A stretch of 64,000 bases of DNA from Neoechinorhynchus agilis (taxonomy: Eukaryota > Acanthocephala). The DNA is taken from NCBI GenBank assembly GCA_051530055.1, contig CM121342.1, forward strand, positions 6,882,001 through 6,946,000, given 5' to 3'. The notes under the pieces were generated by a model. That model made no database searches and was not told the origin of the DNA. It was given only the letters and a program-made list of their open reading frames with translations. Below, piece after piece: positions 52,407 to 61,944 of this stretch (within the stretch, counting starts at the first letter, position 1; every line of letters starts with the position of its first letter). The position numbers were made by a program, and so were the translations under genes.

Positions 52407-52740
52407 ATGCCGCTAAAAAGAAGAAATAGAAGAAAAAATGCCAGGATCAACACTAAGAAAAAAATAATAAAATCTCCTTCGCTAAAACTTGTACGATGTC
52501 GCTTTTATAGATAAAGAGTTCAGAAAGTAAAATGCTTTCCTATAGGTTGAAATTCAGATCGTTAAACTAAAAACTGAATTGGCTGCTGTAAATGAAGGAG
52601 GAAAATATTACAAACTGCGTGTTCGGGACGCTGAACGAGTTATTGGCGAACTAAGCGAACGATATTCAAAGCCATCATCTTATATTGATATGCAACCAAC
52701 ATTAGAAGTTATTTCGTTTAAAAAGTTTAAATACCAGTAA
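52407..52740 (+). CDS. Small two-exon basic/coiled-coil protein (module 4)
   Basis: Exon 1 is 52,407-52,490 (MPLKRRNRRKNARINTKKK start), the 55-nt intron 52,491-52,545 (GTACGATGTC...TATAG), and exon 2 52,546-52,740 (V-E-I-Q-I-V-K-L-K-T-E-L to F-K-Y-Q, stop TAA). The 92-aa product differs from the left-arm copy by only a few residues (P3L, N31I). The basic N-terminus and amphipathic helix suggest a nuclear coiled-coil or bZIP-like protein; the family is unknown. An upstream frame in a different phase (Y-S-N-S-K-C-F-E-S-F-E-A) might be an earlier exon. Confidence 0.5.
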
Positions 52741-52919
52741 ATTCGGAAATTTATAGGCCATTACGAAGCATTTTAAAAAATTGCAAGTTTCCTGAAAGGA
52801 CGAATTAGAAGAGACTGAAAATAAGAGACGGGAACTGTTGAGTAATGTGATTTGCTGTGACCAGCGAGTTTTGAACGATCTTCTAAAACAACGACTGATA
52901 ACAATAACCAGTGAGATCG

Positions 52920-53600
52920 AAAAGACTGTGTTGAATGCATTTTTGAAATAAAATTTCAAGATCACGCACAGCTTTGAGTTTCCGACAATCGCCTCTGCAC
53001 CACAAACTGTTCAGCAATCTAACTAAATGGGGCGAAGCAGCATCCCTATTTTCCGCGATCCTTTTATTTAAAATTTTTGCTGTTAAGCGGCGCAGAGTTG
53101 TTCCAATTGCGATGGAACGAATCCCACCTTCCTTTTTGCGAGGGCACACACAGATGCGCCGAAAAATAACTCAATTGCTTTCGGAATCAAGTCTCACCAT
53201 GCAAATTGACCGACTAAGCGTTCCAATGCAATTTCAAGAGACTGAGCAGCGTCACATACTGAAAAGGAAGTCATATCCTTTAGGTGTTTTGGCCGCAACC
53301 CGTCTAGCCTGGGAGCTGATCCGTTAGCAAAAGAAGATATTACCATCTTCATTTCTGATTTCGATGATAAAATATAAGGGATCGTATCGAAGAAGGAGGA
53401 TTTAACGAAAAACTACCGTCCGCCGACAATCGGAAGTTTGGAACGAAGAGTTTGTTAGGTTTATTCGTTATCTTTGGCGAGACTATCGATTGAAAATAAA
53501 AGACGAACTGCTCCTCTGATATCTCCGCCTGCGAGCTTTGAAGAAACGCTTCCAGCAAGCGACCGATTTGAGTTTCGGCGATGGTAACGCTCCTGGACAC
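52920..53600 (-). mobile_element. RLE-LINE N-terminal half (module 4)
   Basis: Mirror of 34,304-34,985. The frame 53,600-53,349 gives the N-terminal helix, and 53,149-52,883 gives G-G-I-R-S-I-A-I-G-T-T-L-R-R-L, better preserved than on the left arm, then K-L-K-A-V-R-D-L-E. It ends before the catalytic box. Confidence 0.6.
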
Positions 53601-54003
53601 ACTTCCTTTATTTTAATTATTTAAAAATTCGATATGTTAAATATGTTAACTGCATGTTGAATAGATTGGAAAAACCTAAGATAAATCGTTTTATTGTATT
53701 TTTAGAGGGTAACGGAATTACTGAATTTTTAATCCAAAATTTTGCGCGATTTTTGTGTATAAGAAATTAACGGATTTATCGTCGGTCCAAAACCATACGG
53801 AGGCGTCCTCTACCAAGAACACACAACAAAATATCTTCTTTACTAACCAAAAACTTAAAATTTGGTTTACTAAAAGTCACTCAAGTGGTGAATGTGGAAG
53901 TTAAATTTGAACTTTTCTCAGCGCACCGGTGAAAAAAGTAATGTATTACTCATACATTCATCCTTCACGAGTTATCTCGATTTTTCGTCGTCGTTCATCC
54001 GCA

Positions 54004-55933
54004 ATGCTTCTTGTGCTTTTCTTAAATATTCTATTATTAATAATTCCACTAAGTCTTGTTTCAATGGAACAGCATGGAAAAGAACCGAAATGCGAGATAA
54101 CGCACTCGCATCCCATTTTAGCCTTTGGAATACGATGTTACGAAAATGATTCTGTTGGGAAAATGGAATCGATTATTAATTTATTACGATCCGCTCAACG
54201 CAATCAAGAAAATTTTGTATTTAGTAATGTCGATCTTAAAGATATTCCGCAATATTTTGTTTTGTTATTTCCTCGAGTCGTAAAGGTAACTGTCCTTCAT
54301 GAATACGAACAATCATACAGATCGTCAGTACTGAGCAATTCTTTACTTTATAAACTCAAACGTGTAAAAGAGTTAAATATAAAGAGAACTGGAATTGTCA
54401 AGATTGATGAAGACGCTTTTAAAGAATTTATGAGTCTTGTTCGACTAAGTTTGAGTTTCAACAGTATATCAGTAATTCCTGCCCAATTCCCACGGCAATT
54501 ACCGTTATTGGAAATACTTCGTTTATCGAACAATATGCTAACAAGTGAAAGTATAAATGTTATTTGCAGACTACGATACCTGAAACTATTGGATTTAAGT
54601 CATAATTTGATTGATCATTTAGGTTCGTCGCGCTCCGGCTATTTTTTACTATCTTGAGGAATTGTACATAGTTGGTAATCCAATTAAATCCGTAGACAAA
54701 ATGGAATCGTTTAAAAATCTTCGTTATCTCCATATTACGTATCTCGAAAATGTCAACGATTTATTTAGTCGTAAAGACCAATATTCCAAACTATATGAAT
54801 TCATGGTCACAAATGGATCGGCTAAAGCGTTTGACACTAATTTGTTAGCTGCAGCGCCTCGACTTGAAAATCTTGAGATTACGAGAAATCAATTAGAATC
54901 GATTCCAGCTGGAAATCAACAAACGAATGAAAATATAAAGAAATTTTCGTTGGCGTATAATCAAATAACATTCATCAACGAAAATGATTTCGATGACTAT
55001 ACAAGTCTTATAGAACTCCATCTTCCGCACAATAGGATTAATGGCTTCCATAGAAATGCATTTTCAAAGTTAACGAGATTGAGAGATATATTTCTTGATT
55101 ATAATCAAATAAAGACGATCAGCTCGGGCAGTTTAAGGAATAATCGCCTACTGGAAATCTTCTCGATTAGTTACAACCAATTAAATCATATCCATTGCAA
55201 TCTTTTTCGGAATACAGGAAAACTCCAATACGTCGATTTGTCTGAAAATCGAATTCGAGATTTGATTGCGAAAAATTCTCTAACTCATTCGATTGCATAC
55301 GTCGCTTTACGAGGAAATAAAATATCATCAGTAACCTTTAGCCGAACAAAAAGTAACCGGACTCCCGCGAACTTCGGCCTTGATTCGGAGTTTGTCCCTC
55401 AATCAATTTTGATCGCGTTGAAGATCTATGGTAAAAACGCTACGAAGGTTTTCTCGCTAACAAACAAAAACCTGACAACGTTCAGAGAAATAAACATGTT
55501 CGTTGCAGTCAATACTTTAATTTCACTCGACGTGACTAATAACCAAATAACTATGCTTGGACCAACCGATTTTTCGGGTTTATTCAATCTTAAATATTTT
55601 AGTCTTCAATCAAATATAATCACCAAAATAAAATCAAAAGCTTTTGAAGCTGTTAGCCTTTTGCAAGCTATCGATCTCAGTCAAAACAAACTCAGTACAA
55701 TTCCAGTTGATGCGTTCGATGGATTGGGAAATCTTATATTTTTTAATCTGGCTGATAACAAACTTAGAAGCATACCAGGAAGTCTTTATGATCTAAAAAT
55801 GCCAAATCTCGTTTTCTTGAATGTTTCAAACAATCAAGTCGAATCCTTTAATATTGAACACTTCGCAATGATGAGATCACTGGGGCAGATAGTCGTCGAA
55901 GGAATGAAAATTGAAGCAACCTTTTATTACTGA
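54004..55933 (+). pseudogene. Secreted LRR gene copy D, one frameshift
   Basis: Full-length homologue of the intact copy. Frame 1 runs from the Met at 54,004 (signal peptide, cap, first repeats) to a stop at 54,657. Frame 2 (54,662-55,933, 423 codons) contains all remaining repeats and the normal V-E-G-M-K-I-E-A-T-F-Y-Y end. The break is one extra T in GGCTATTTTTTACT (about 54,646) compared with GGCTATTTTTACT in the 62.6 kb copy, so it is a homopolymer lesion that may be an assembly error. The palindrome border at 54,720 falls just after it. Upstream flank and neighbours are as in module 5. Confidence 0.8.
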
Positions 55934-56079
55934 ATTGTAAGATTTAATTATTAAAACGTTTCATTGTAAGAGTCGTTTAAAGATGAGCGCAAAGAACATA
56001 CAGAAATTAAAGGTGTAACATTTTAATCCATTGATTCAATGACATGAAGAATTTCTTTAGATTGTAATTCTTGGTGTTT

Positions 56080-57045
56080 TATCATAAACTGGCTTCTCTC
56101 CCTCGAGCACAACACCTTTAAAATTTATCTACTGAAACGCCTCCGATATTTAGGAATCCCTTCACCCGATCTCTACAAATTTTACTTCTGCTTTATTTTA
56201 CCTTCCCCCGCCTGCGGTTATCCCGTATTTTGCAACGTTTCCAAATCTCAAATCTGTCATCTTAAAATGTTTCACCAAAGAGCCTCTAAAACTTGCGCAT
56301 CTGACTTTCCCCTCTCTCACCGAATGCCTTGATGCTATTTTCATAAAACAATCAAAATACCATTTTTTAAGTTTTACTGGCAAGCCGGTATGTTATGATC
56401 ATTCAATTTTAGTCAATCCCTTTCTTGTCCTGCTTATTTATTTAGGCATAAAGCCAAACCAATTAAACCAGAGAAGTGATATAACCACATAGTCTCTAAT
56501 GTCGGTTAAGAGTTTGTACATTCCTCCGGATCCTCAGATACCTCCAGGAGGCGGGACTCATCAGTGAGTTCCCTCCTTTCTGCGGTATTTCGTCCCCTTT
56601 GGCTGTGCGTCATTGGTGGTAACGGATTGGAACCACTTGACCCCTAATCGGGATCAGGGGCATTAGTCCACTTGACCACCTCGACACAACTACGAAATGT
56701 CAAACTCAGCCAGTTTATCGACTCAGGGTGAGCGCTGTGTTCTATTTTTTTTTAGTTTTACTGGCAAGCCGGTGACTAAAATTGAATGATAATCAAAATA
56801 CCTATCAACGAGACCATCACAATTTCTACCAAATTTTATTCCCGTTTTCACACGAGCACAATACTTGTAATCCTAATCCGTTTCATCCTCTCTTGACCTC
56901 GCACCTCCCTATATCTACGCTCCTTTTTCCATGCTGCCCAATCTTCTCGGATATCAGAACTTGAAATGAACCAGAGGAACGACCAACCTTGAAAACGCTC
57001 CTGCAAGCAATAAATACGAATTCCCACCAGAACGGACCTCCCAAC
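56080..57045 (+). mobile_element. Jockey/CR1-like LINE 3' fragment with SINE insertion (module 4)
   Basis: 56,170-56,361 encodes C-F-I-L-P-S-P-A-C-G-Y-P-V-F-C-N-V-S-K-S-Q-I. After the 429-bp SINE-like element it resumes at 56,803-57,045 with F-P-H-E-x-N-T, H-P-L-L-T, C-P-I-F-S-D-I and the C-rich complement of the G-rich tail. The boundary with module 5 at about 57,045 is abrupt (CTCCCAACC then ACGCAAACCGTC). Confidence 0.6.
56362..56790 (-). mobile_element. tRNA-derived SINE-like element, copy 2
   Basis: It is flanked by AATCAAAATACC at 56,350-56,361 and 56,791-56,802, the complement of the target duplication of copy 1. The internal architecture is the same (direct repeats, inverted 18-mer, tRNA-like head, tail), with scattered substitutions. 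It is at the same LINE position as copy 1, so it was duplicated with the module rather than inserted independently. Confidence 0.78.
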
Positions 57046-57047
57046 CA

Positions 57048-57420
57048 CGCAAACCGTCAGGTCCGTGTCCTGAAGCGTTGGCGAAAGAGGAAATAGCTTT
57101 TTTAAATTCATTGAGGGAAGTTGGGTCCGGCGCTACTTGTGGAAAGTTAAGCACCGTCGCTCCATTAAAATTGGGGTGCTTATTTTAAAGAGCCTGATAC
57201 GTGGCTTCATGGTTGGGGGCGAAATCTTCGGTTGAGGCTAAAAGTCGAACAGCTCCGCGGATGTCTCCATCAGATAATTTTGCCGAAACTCGCTCAATTT
57301 TATATACGGCGGAAAAATTAAAAGAATTTATCGATTTCGATATTTCGGCCTAATATTGTGTCTTTATCAAGATTTCTTGTTATTTCGAAACCAAATATTG
57401 CTACGAATTGAAAATCTGCA
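57048..57420 (-). mobile_element. RLE-LINE N-terminal fragment at start of module 5
   Basis: Minus strand: 57,300-57,180 gives K-L-S-D-G-D-I-R-G-A-V-R-L-L and 57,154-57,060 gives N-F-P-Q-V-A-P-D-P-T-S-L-N-E-F-K-K-A-I-S-S-F, equivalent to 38,575-38,800. It is cut at D-G-L-R by the module junction. Confidence 0.65.
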
Positions 57421-57489
57421 TGACTACGATCCGATATTATAGCGTCTTCTAGTCATCGATGAAGAACTGTTGCCAAACAAGGTTTTAAA

Positions 57490-57700
57490 TTTGTTCTACT
57501 TTCCCATTTGTTTAAATGCTTTTCAATAATTTGTTCTTACTCAAAAATCTTCGGGAAGTGGAATCTGTGCTTTGCCAACATGCAAAGATTGGCACTTCTG
57601 TTAGAATCATCTTATGAATTCCATGCGATTTGCTGCAAAATGGATCTCTCAATCTTTCCATTGGTTCATTTACCAGGAATAATCTATAAGAAATTTTCAA
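57490..57700 (-). pseudogene. Relic of the Myb-gene 5' region (module 5)
   Basis: Third copy of the decayed segment at 38,190-38,400, nearly identical to 49,560-49,770. Confidence 0.45.
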
Positions 57701-58160
57701 AATGAGTACGTTTTTGAATCGAAAATATACATTACTCCTCAACAGCAAATAAAATAATTAAACCAATGAAAGCAGAGTAAAGTATACAAATGACAACATG
57801 GCGCAATATTCGGGCAGAGCCAATAAGCGGCTGCGTTTTGACTCAAACAAAGGCCATTACTGCCGAGTATTCTTATCCGAATAAACAATACAGCCTTCGT
57901 TTAATTTTGTTGGGCAAAATTTAAGAGGTAATCTCTTTATTCGGATTACGATTCAGCTATTTTCTTAATTTGAATTTTTCGTTTGTTAACAACTCAGATT
58001 TCTATAACACGCCATAACTTGAAATAAAGTCAACCAATTTACTGTCTATTAAGTCTTTGAGTCCAATTTCAATAAAGAACGATTGATTTTTGTGTAAACA
58101 ACGATCATCGCAATCAAACCAAAACAAAGAGTCTACTAATATATTAAACTAAATATCCTA

Positions 58161-59390
58161 TCAATCCTTCTCAGATTGTTTCTCGGAACGATCTTTCTCA
58201 GCCTGAACTTCTGCACTTATCCGCGCGGCAGATATTAACATTGAGTTCAATGTAGGCGTCCAATTCTTCGATGGAACATTCGATGTCAGTTTATTGCTTT
58301 GCTGGAGTAATTCACCTTGGGCCGACGATAAATTTATTAATCTGCCGAGGGTTTGTAGTGTTTCTTCTAAGAAGGGCGAGGGTTTCAAAGGTTCAGTTGC
58401 ACTTCGGTTTAAAGTGCTCGATTCTTGCATTCTGGTTCTCCGTGATTTTGTTCGTGGTTGTTGCTCAATTTGGTCTAACGGCACTCCGCGCTTTAAAGAT
58501 TTTTGCCCTTGCTTAATTGAAGAACATTTAAGATCTCCTGTTCGTATCACCGCTTTTTTAGTTTTAACGGCTGAACTTGTTTTTGCATCCAAAAAACCTT
58601 CGATAATCGCACAGGATTTACAATAGTAAAGATCATTTCGACGGTATCGGATTCGACTTACAACAACTTTGCATCGATTGCATTGACGTTGAACTTTTGC
58701 TCGTTTCGCCCGCGTTGAACTTGTTTCCGGGTGCTTGCGTTTTGTCGGTTCAATGGTTCTTTTGCTGAACGCTTCGCTGAAACTGTCTTCATTTTGGTCT
58801 TGACTTTGCTCGACAGCAATATTCGTTTGGTCTTTTGGAATACTGATTTTTATGCATTTCTCACAAAGACAGAGTCTACAATAATCAAACAATTTAGAAA
58901 TTTCACTCATTCCACATTTAATGCAACATCGAATATCGCCAGTGTCTCCAGTCTTGTCTTCTAATTCTGGGTTCTGCTTCACTCGCTTTTTAGTATCTTC
59001 AATGTCGGTGTGAGTTTCTACGGCGCCATCAACTCTGTTCTCAATCTTTATCTTTCCCGCTTTTTTCGCATCGATAGTTGTAACGGAATCATCGTTCAAT
59101 ACACATTTTACACTCACATTCGCAATCTTGCTTACATTGAGAAGCATTTTTAAACCGCTCAATCTTTCTGCCAAAGTTTCGTTGGTTTCTTTAAGTTCAA
59201 CGTCCAGCAATCCCTGACGAGATATTTCTAGCCCTTGGTTCACTTTTGGTTCACTGTCATGGCCGTCAATAATTTTGATATCGGTAAGATCGATTTGTTC
59301 AGTTGTTGACCTTTCTCGCTCTGCGTTCTCAAGCTTGTTGTCCACTTGAGCAAGAATTTCTTGAAGAACTTCAATAATCTCAGGATTCAT
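58161..59390 (-). CDS. Two-finger CX2CX16CX2C protein, short form (intact)
   Basis: The only intact short-form gene: 409 aa from the Met at 59,390 (49 more open codons upstream taken as untranslated). It has the acidic N-terminus identical in layout to the long form, then the alternative middle of about 65 residues (L-A-E-R-L-S-G-L-K-M-L-L...E-D-T-K-K-R-V-K), then two fingers of C-x2-C-x16-C-x2-C spacing, the first with C-I-K-C...C-E-K-C, the second C-N-R-C...C-K-S-C. A basic K-R-K-H-P-E-T-S-S-T-R-A-K-R-A-K stretch and the full charged tail including the S-S-T-L-N-R segment follow. It is probably nuclear. The three extra fingers of the long form are missing, so the two forms may differ in binding. 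It pairs with the LRR gene at 61.9 kb in divergent orientation. Confidence 0.82.
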   Translation of the reverse strand: MNPEIIEVLQEILAQVDNKLENAERERSTTEQIDLTDIKIIDGHDSEPKVNQGLEISRQGLLDVELKETNETLAERLSGLKMLLNVSKIANVSVKCVLNDDSVTTIDAKKAGKIKIENRVDGAVETHTDIEDTKKRVKQNPELEDKTGDTGDIRCCIKCGMSEISKLFDYCRLCLCEKCIKISIPKDQTNIAVEQSQDQNEDSFSEAFSKRTIEPTKRKHPETSSTRAKRAKVQRQCNRCKVVVSRIRYRRNDLYYCKSCAIIEGFLDAKTSSAVKTKKAVIRTGDLKCSSIKQGQKSLKRGVPLDQIEQQPRTKSRRTRMQESSTLNRSATEPLKPSPFLEETLQTLGRLINLSSAQGELLQQSNKLTSNVPSKNWTPTLNSMLISAARISAEVQAEKDRSEKQSEKD

Positions 59391-59623
59391 TGTATAGTTT
59401 GCTGTTCTGAATATTAACTTAATAGATATTTTCGTTGAGGATTGGAGAATTGTGAGATGTTCGTAGTAATGCTCGTTAGCAATTGTAAATGTATTGGATA
59501 CGCTTTTATTCTTTTCGCCATAACCCAAATATAACAAACAATTAATTATTTTGCTTATTTATTGACGACTATTTGCTGTAATTTCGCGATTATTGTGTAG
59601 TTTTACGAATCACTTGTTGATTA

Positions 59624-59821
59624 TCACCGCCACTCGCATTTGCGACAAATTATGTAAACCGTCGATCGTGTTTCCGGTTCGGTTCTTTTCGCGATCATCA
59701 TTTGATTATCAATGAAACTTAAATCGACGACACTTTTTGTAAGCCCAATAATGGTTTGATTGCATAGTTGATAAAATTTTCGTGCGGCGATTTCATTTAA
59801 AAAACAATACTTAATTTCCAT
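59624..59821 (-). CDS. Short conserved frame, 65 codons (module 5)
   Basis: Same as 36,053-36,250, differing by one residue near the end (C-E-W-R-R-type ending). No motif beyond one Cys-x2-Cys. Coding status is uncertain. Confidence 0.22.
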   Translation of the reverse strand: MEIKYCFLNEIAARKFYQLCNQTIIGLTKSVVDLSFIDNQMMIAKRTEPETRSTVYIICRKCEWR

Positions 59822-59963
59822 TCATTGTATCCACATTAATTTTTTCATACGAGAACGCCACTTTACGAACATTTTTATTCTGATTTTCTTGTCGACATTA
59901 TCAACATCACTGTTTAATAAACAAACGAATTTTCTTCGTCAGGTCTCTAGGTTTACAGTTTCA

Positions 59964-60155
59964 TTAAGTACTCATAACTTTGTAACTTTTCATTTTGTCT
60001 TCGAACAAAAAGCCTTTGACGATTAATTGATTTCTATTTTTGAAGACTGGCCAGCGGGCAACTTTTCTGTATCTATGTTCGGCCTTTTTCACGGCTGATA
60101 ATTTTCCTTGAGCCCACAGCCCACTGATCTGGTTCACGGAGGCGCATAAAATCAC
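59964..60155 (-). CDS. Short conserved frame, 63 codons (module 5)
   Basis: Same product as 35,719-35,910. Broken in modules 1, 2 and 4, so either it is not under selection or those copies are dead. Confidence 0.22.
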   Translation of the reverse strand: MILCASVNQISGLWAQGKLSAVKKAEHRYRKVARWPVFKNRNQLIVKGFLFEDKMKSYKVMST

Positions 60156-60375
60156 ATAATACTCGGATTTTCAGTGGCCGATTTTAAAACCGTGAAGTAT
60201 TTTTTATAAAGAAATAAATAATCTTATGTTTTAATTCTACTTATCTTTGTGCACTCAGCTACCACTTTTAAACTTTAAATAGTCCAAAAATTAAAATAAG
60301 AGCCGAAAATGTTGATTAAGCACTATAGTAACTCTAAATGGTTTGAAAGCTTTGAAGCTTCTTTTGGAAGTAACA

Positions 60376-60678
60376 ATGCCGCCAAAAAGAAGAAATAGAA
60401 GAAAAAATGCCAGGATCAACACTAAGACAAAAATAATAAAATCTCCTTCGCGAAAACTTGTACGATGTCGCGCTTTCCTATAGGTTGAAATTCAGATCGT
60501 TAAACTAAAAACTGAATTGGCTGCTGTAAATGAAGGAGGAAAATATTACAAACTGCGTGTTCGGGACGCTGAACGAGTTATTGGCGAACTAAGCGAACGA
60601 TATTCAAAGCCATCATCTTATATTGATATGCAACCAACATTAGAAGTTATTTCGTTTAAAAAGTTTAAATACCAGTAA
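60376..60678 (+). pseudogene. Small two-exon gene with collapsed intron (module 5)
   Basis: Exon 1 (60,376-60,459) and exon 2 (60,484-60,678) are both open, but the intron between them is only 24 nt because an internal 31-nt stretch is gone. GT and TATAG ends remain. Read through, the 24 nt are in frame but contain TAG. A 24-nt intron is too short for usual animal splicing, so this copy is probably dead. Confidence 0.5.
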
Positions 60679-60859
60679 ATTCGGAAATTTATAGGCCATT
60701 GCGAAGCATTTTAAAAAATTGTAAGTTTCCTGAAAGGACGAATTAGAAGAGACTGAAAATAAGAGACGGGAACTGTTGAATAATGTGATTCGCTGTGACC
60801 AGCGAGTTTGGAACGATCTTCTAAAACAACGACTGATAACAATAACCAGTGAAATCGAA

Positions 60860-61539
60860 AAGACTGTATTGAATGCATTTTTGAAATAAAATTTCAAGAT
60901 CACGCACAGCTTTGAGTTTCCGACAATCGCCTCTGCACCACAAACTGTTCAGCAATCTAACTAAATGGGGCGAAGCAGCATCCCTATTTTTCCGCGATCC
61001 TTTTATTTAAAATTTTTGCTGTTAAGCGGCGCAGATTTGTTCCAATTGCGATGGAACGAATCCCACCTTCCTTTTTGCTAGGGCACACAAAGATGCGCCG
61101 AAAAATAACTCAATTGCTTTCGGAATCAAGTCTCACCATGCAAATTGACCGACTAAGCGTTCCAATGCAATTTCAAGAGACTGAGCAGCGTCACCTACTG
61201 AAAAGGAAGTCATATCCTTTAGGTGTTTTGGCCGCAACCCGTCTAGCCTGGGAGCTGATCCGTTAGCAAAAGAAGATATTACCATCTTCATTTCTGATTT
61301 CGATGATAAAATATAAGGGATCGTATCGAAGAAGGAGGATTTAACGAAAAACTACCGTCCGCCGACAATCGGAAGTTTGGAACGAAGAGTTTGTTAGGTT
61401 TATTCGTTATCTTTGGCGAGACTATCGATTGAAAATAAAAGACGAACTGCTCCTCTGATATCTCCGCCTGCGAGCTTTGAAGAAACGCTTCCAGCAAGCG
61501 ACCGATTTGAGTTTCGGCGATGGTAAAGCTCCTGGACAC
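60860..61539 (-). mobile_element. RLE-LINE N-terminal half (module 5)
   Basis: Third copy of the same truncated LINE (61,539-61,288 N-terminal helix, then F-A-N-G-S-A and K-L-K-A-V-R-D-L). Its truncation point is identical, so it was fixed before module duplication. Confidence 0.58.
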
Positions 61540-61944
61540 ACTTCCTTTATTTTAATTATTTAAAAATTCAATATGTTAAATATGTTAACTGCATGTTGAA
61601 TAGATTGGAAAAACCTAAGATAAATCGTTTTATTGTATTCTTAGAGGGTAACGGAATTACTGAATTTTTAATCCAAAATTTTGCGCGATTTTTTGTGTAT
61701 AAGAAATTAACGGATTTATCGTCGGTCCAAAACCATACGGAGGCGTCCTCTACCAAGAACACACAACAAAATATCTTCTTTACTAACCAAAAACTTAAAA
61801 TTTGGTTTACTAAAAGTCACTCAAGTGATGAATAGTGGAAGTTAAATTTGAATTTTTCTCAGCGCACCGGTGAAAAAAGTAATGTATTACTCATACATTC
61901 ATCCTTCACGAGTTATCTCGATTTTTCGTCGTCGTTCAACCGCA

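Larger units (their letters stand above)
33185..54720. repeat. Large inverted repeat (about 10.7-kb arms)
   Basis: Everything from 33,185 reappears as reverse complement ending at 54,720. Paired landmarks have nearly constant coordinate sums: LRR 33,975/53,929 (87,904), LINE 34,304/53,600 (87,904), zinc finger 36,337/51,614 (87,951), LINE N-terminus 38,505/49,449 (87,954). The Myb gene (41,483/46,174) is offset by about 300 because the right arm has an extra segment at about 46,750-47,095. The borders are sharp: left of 33,185 is unique, while right of 54,720 the LRR gene continues. The centre, about 43,926, lies in an inverted satellite. Confidence 0.85.

Noticed and set aside
33185-54720. 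Palindrome explained entirely as a long-read foldback chimera
   Set aside because: The arms differ in LINE content, a 350-bp segment, zinc-finger lesions and flank deletions shared with other modules, which one molecule folding back would not give. Read-level proof is still lacking.
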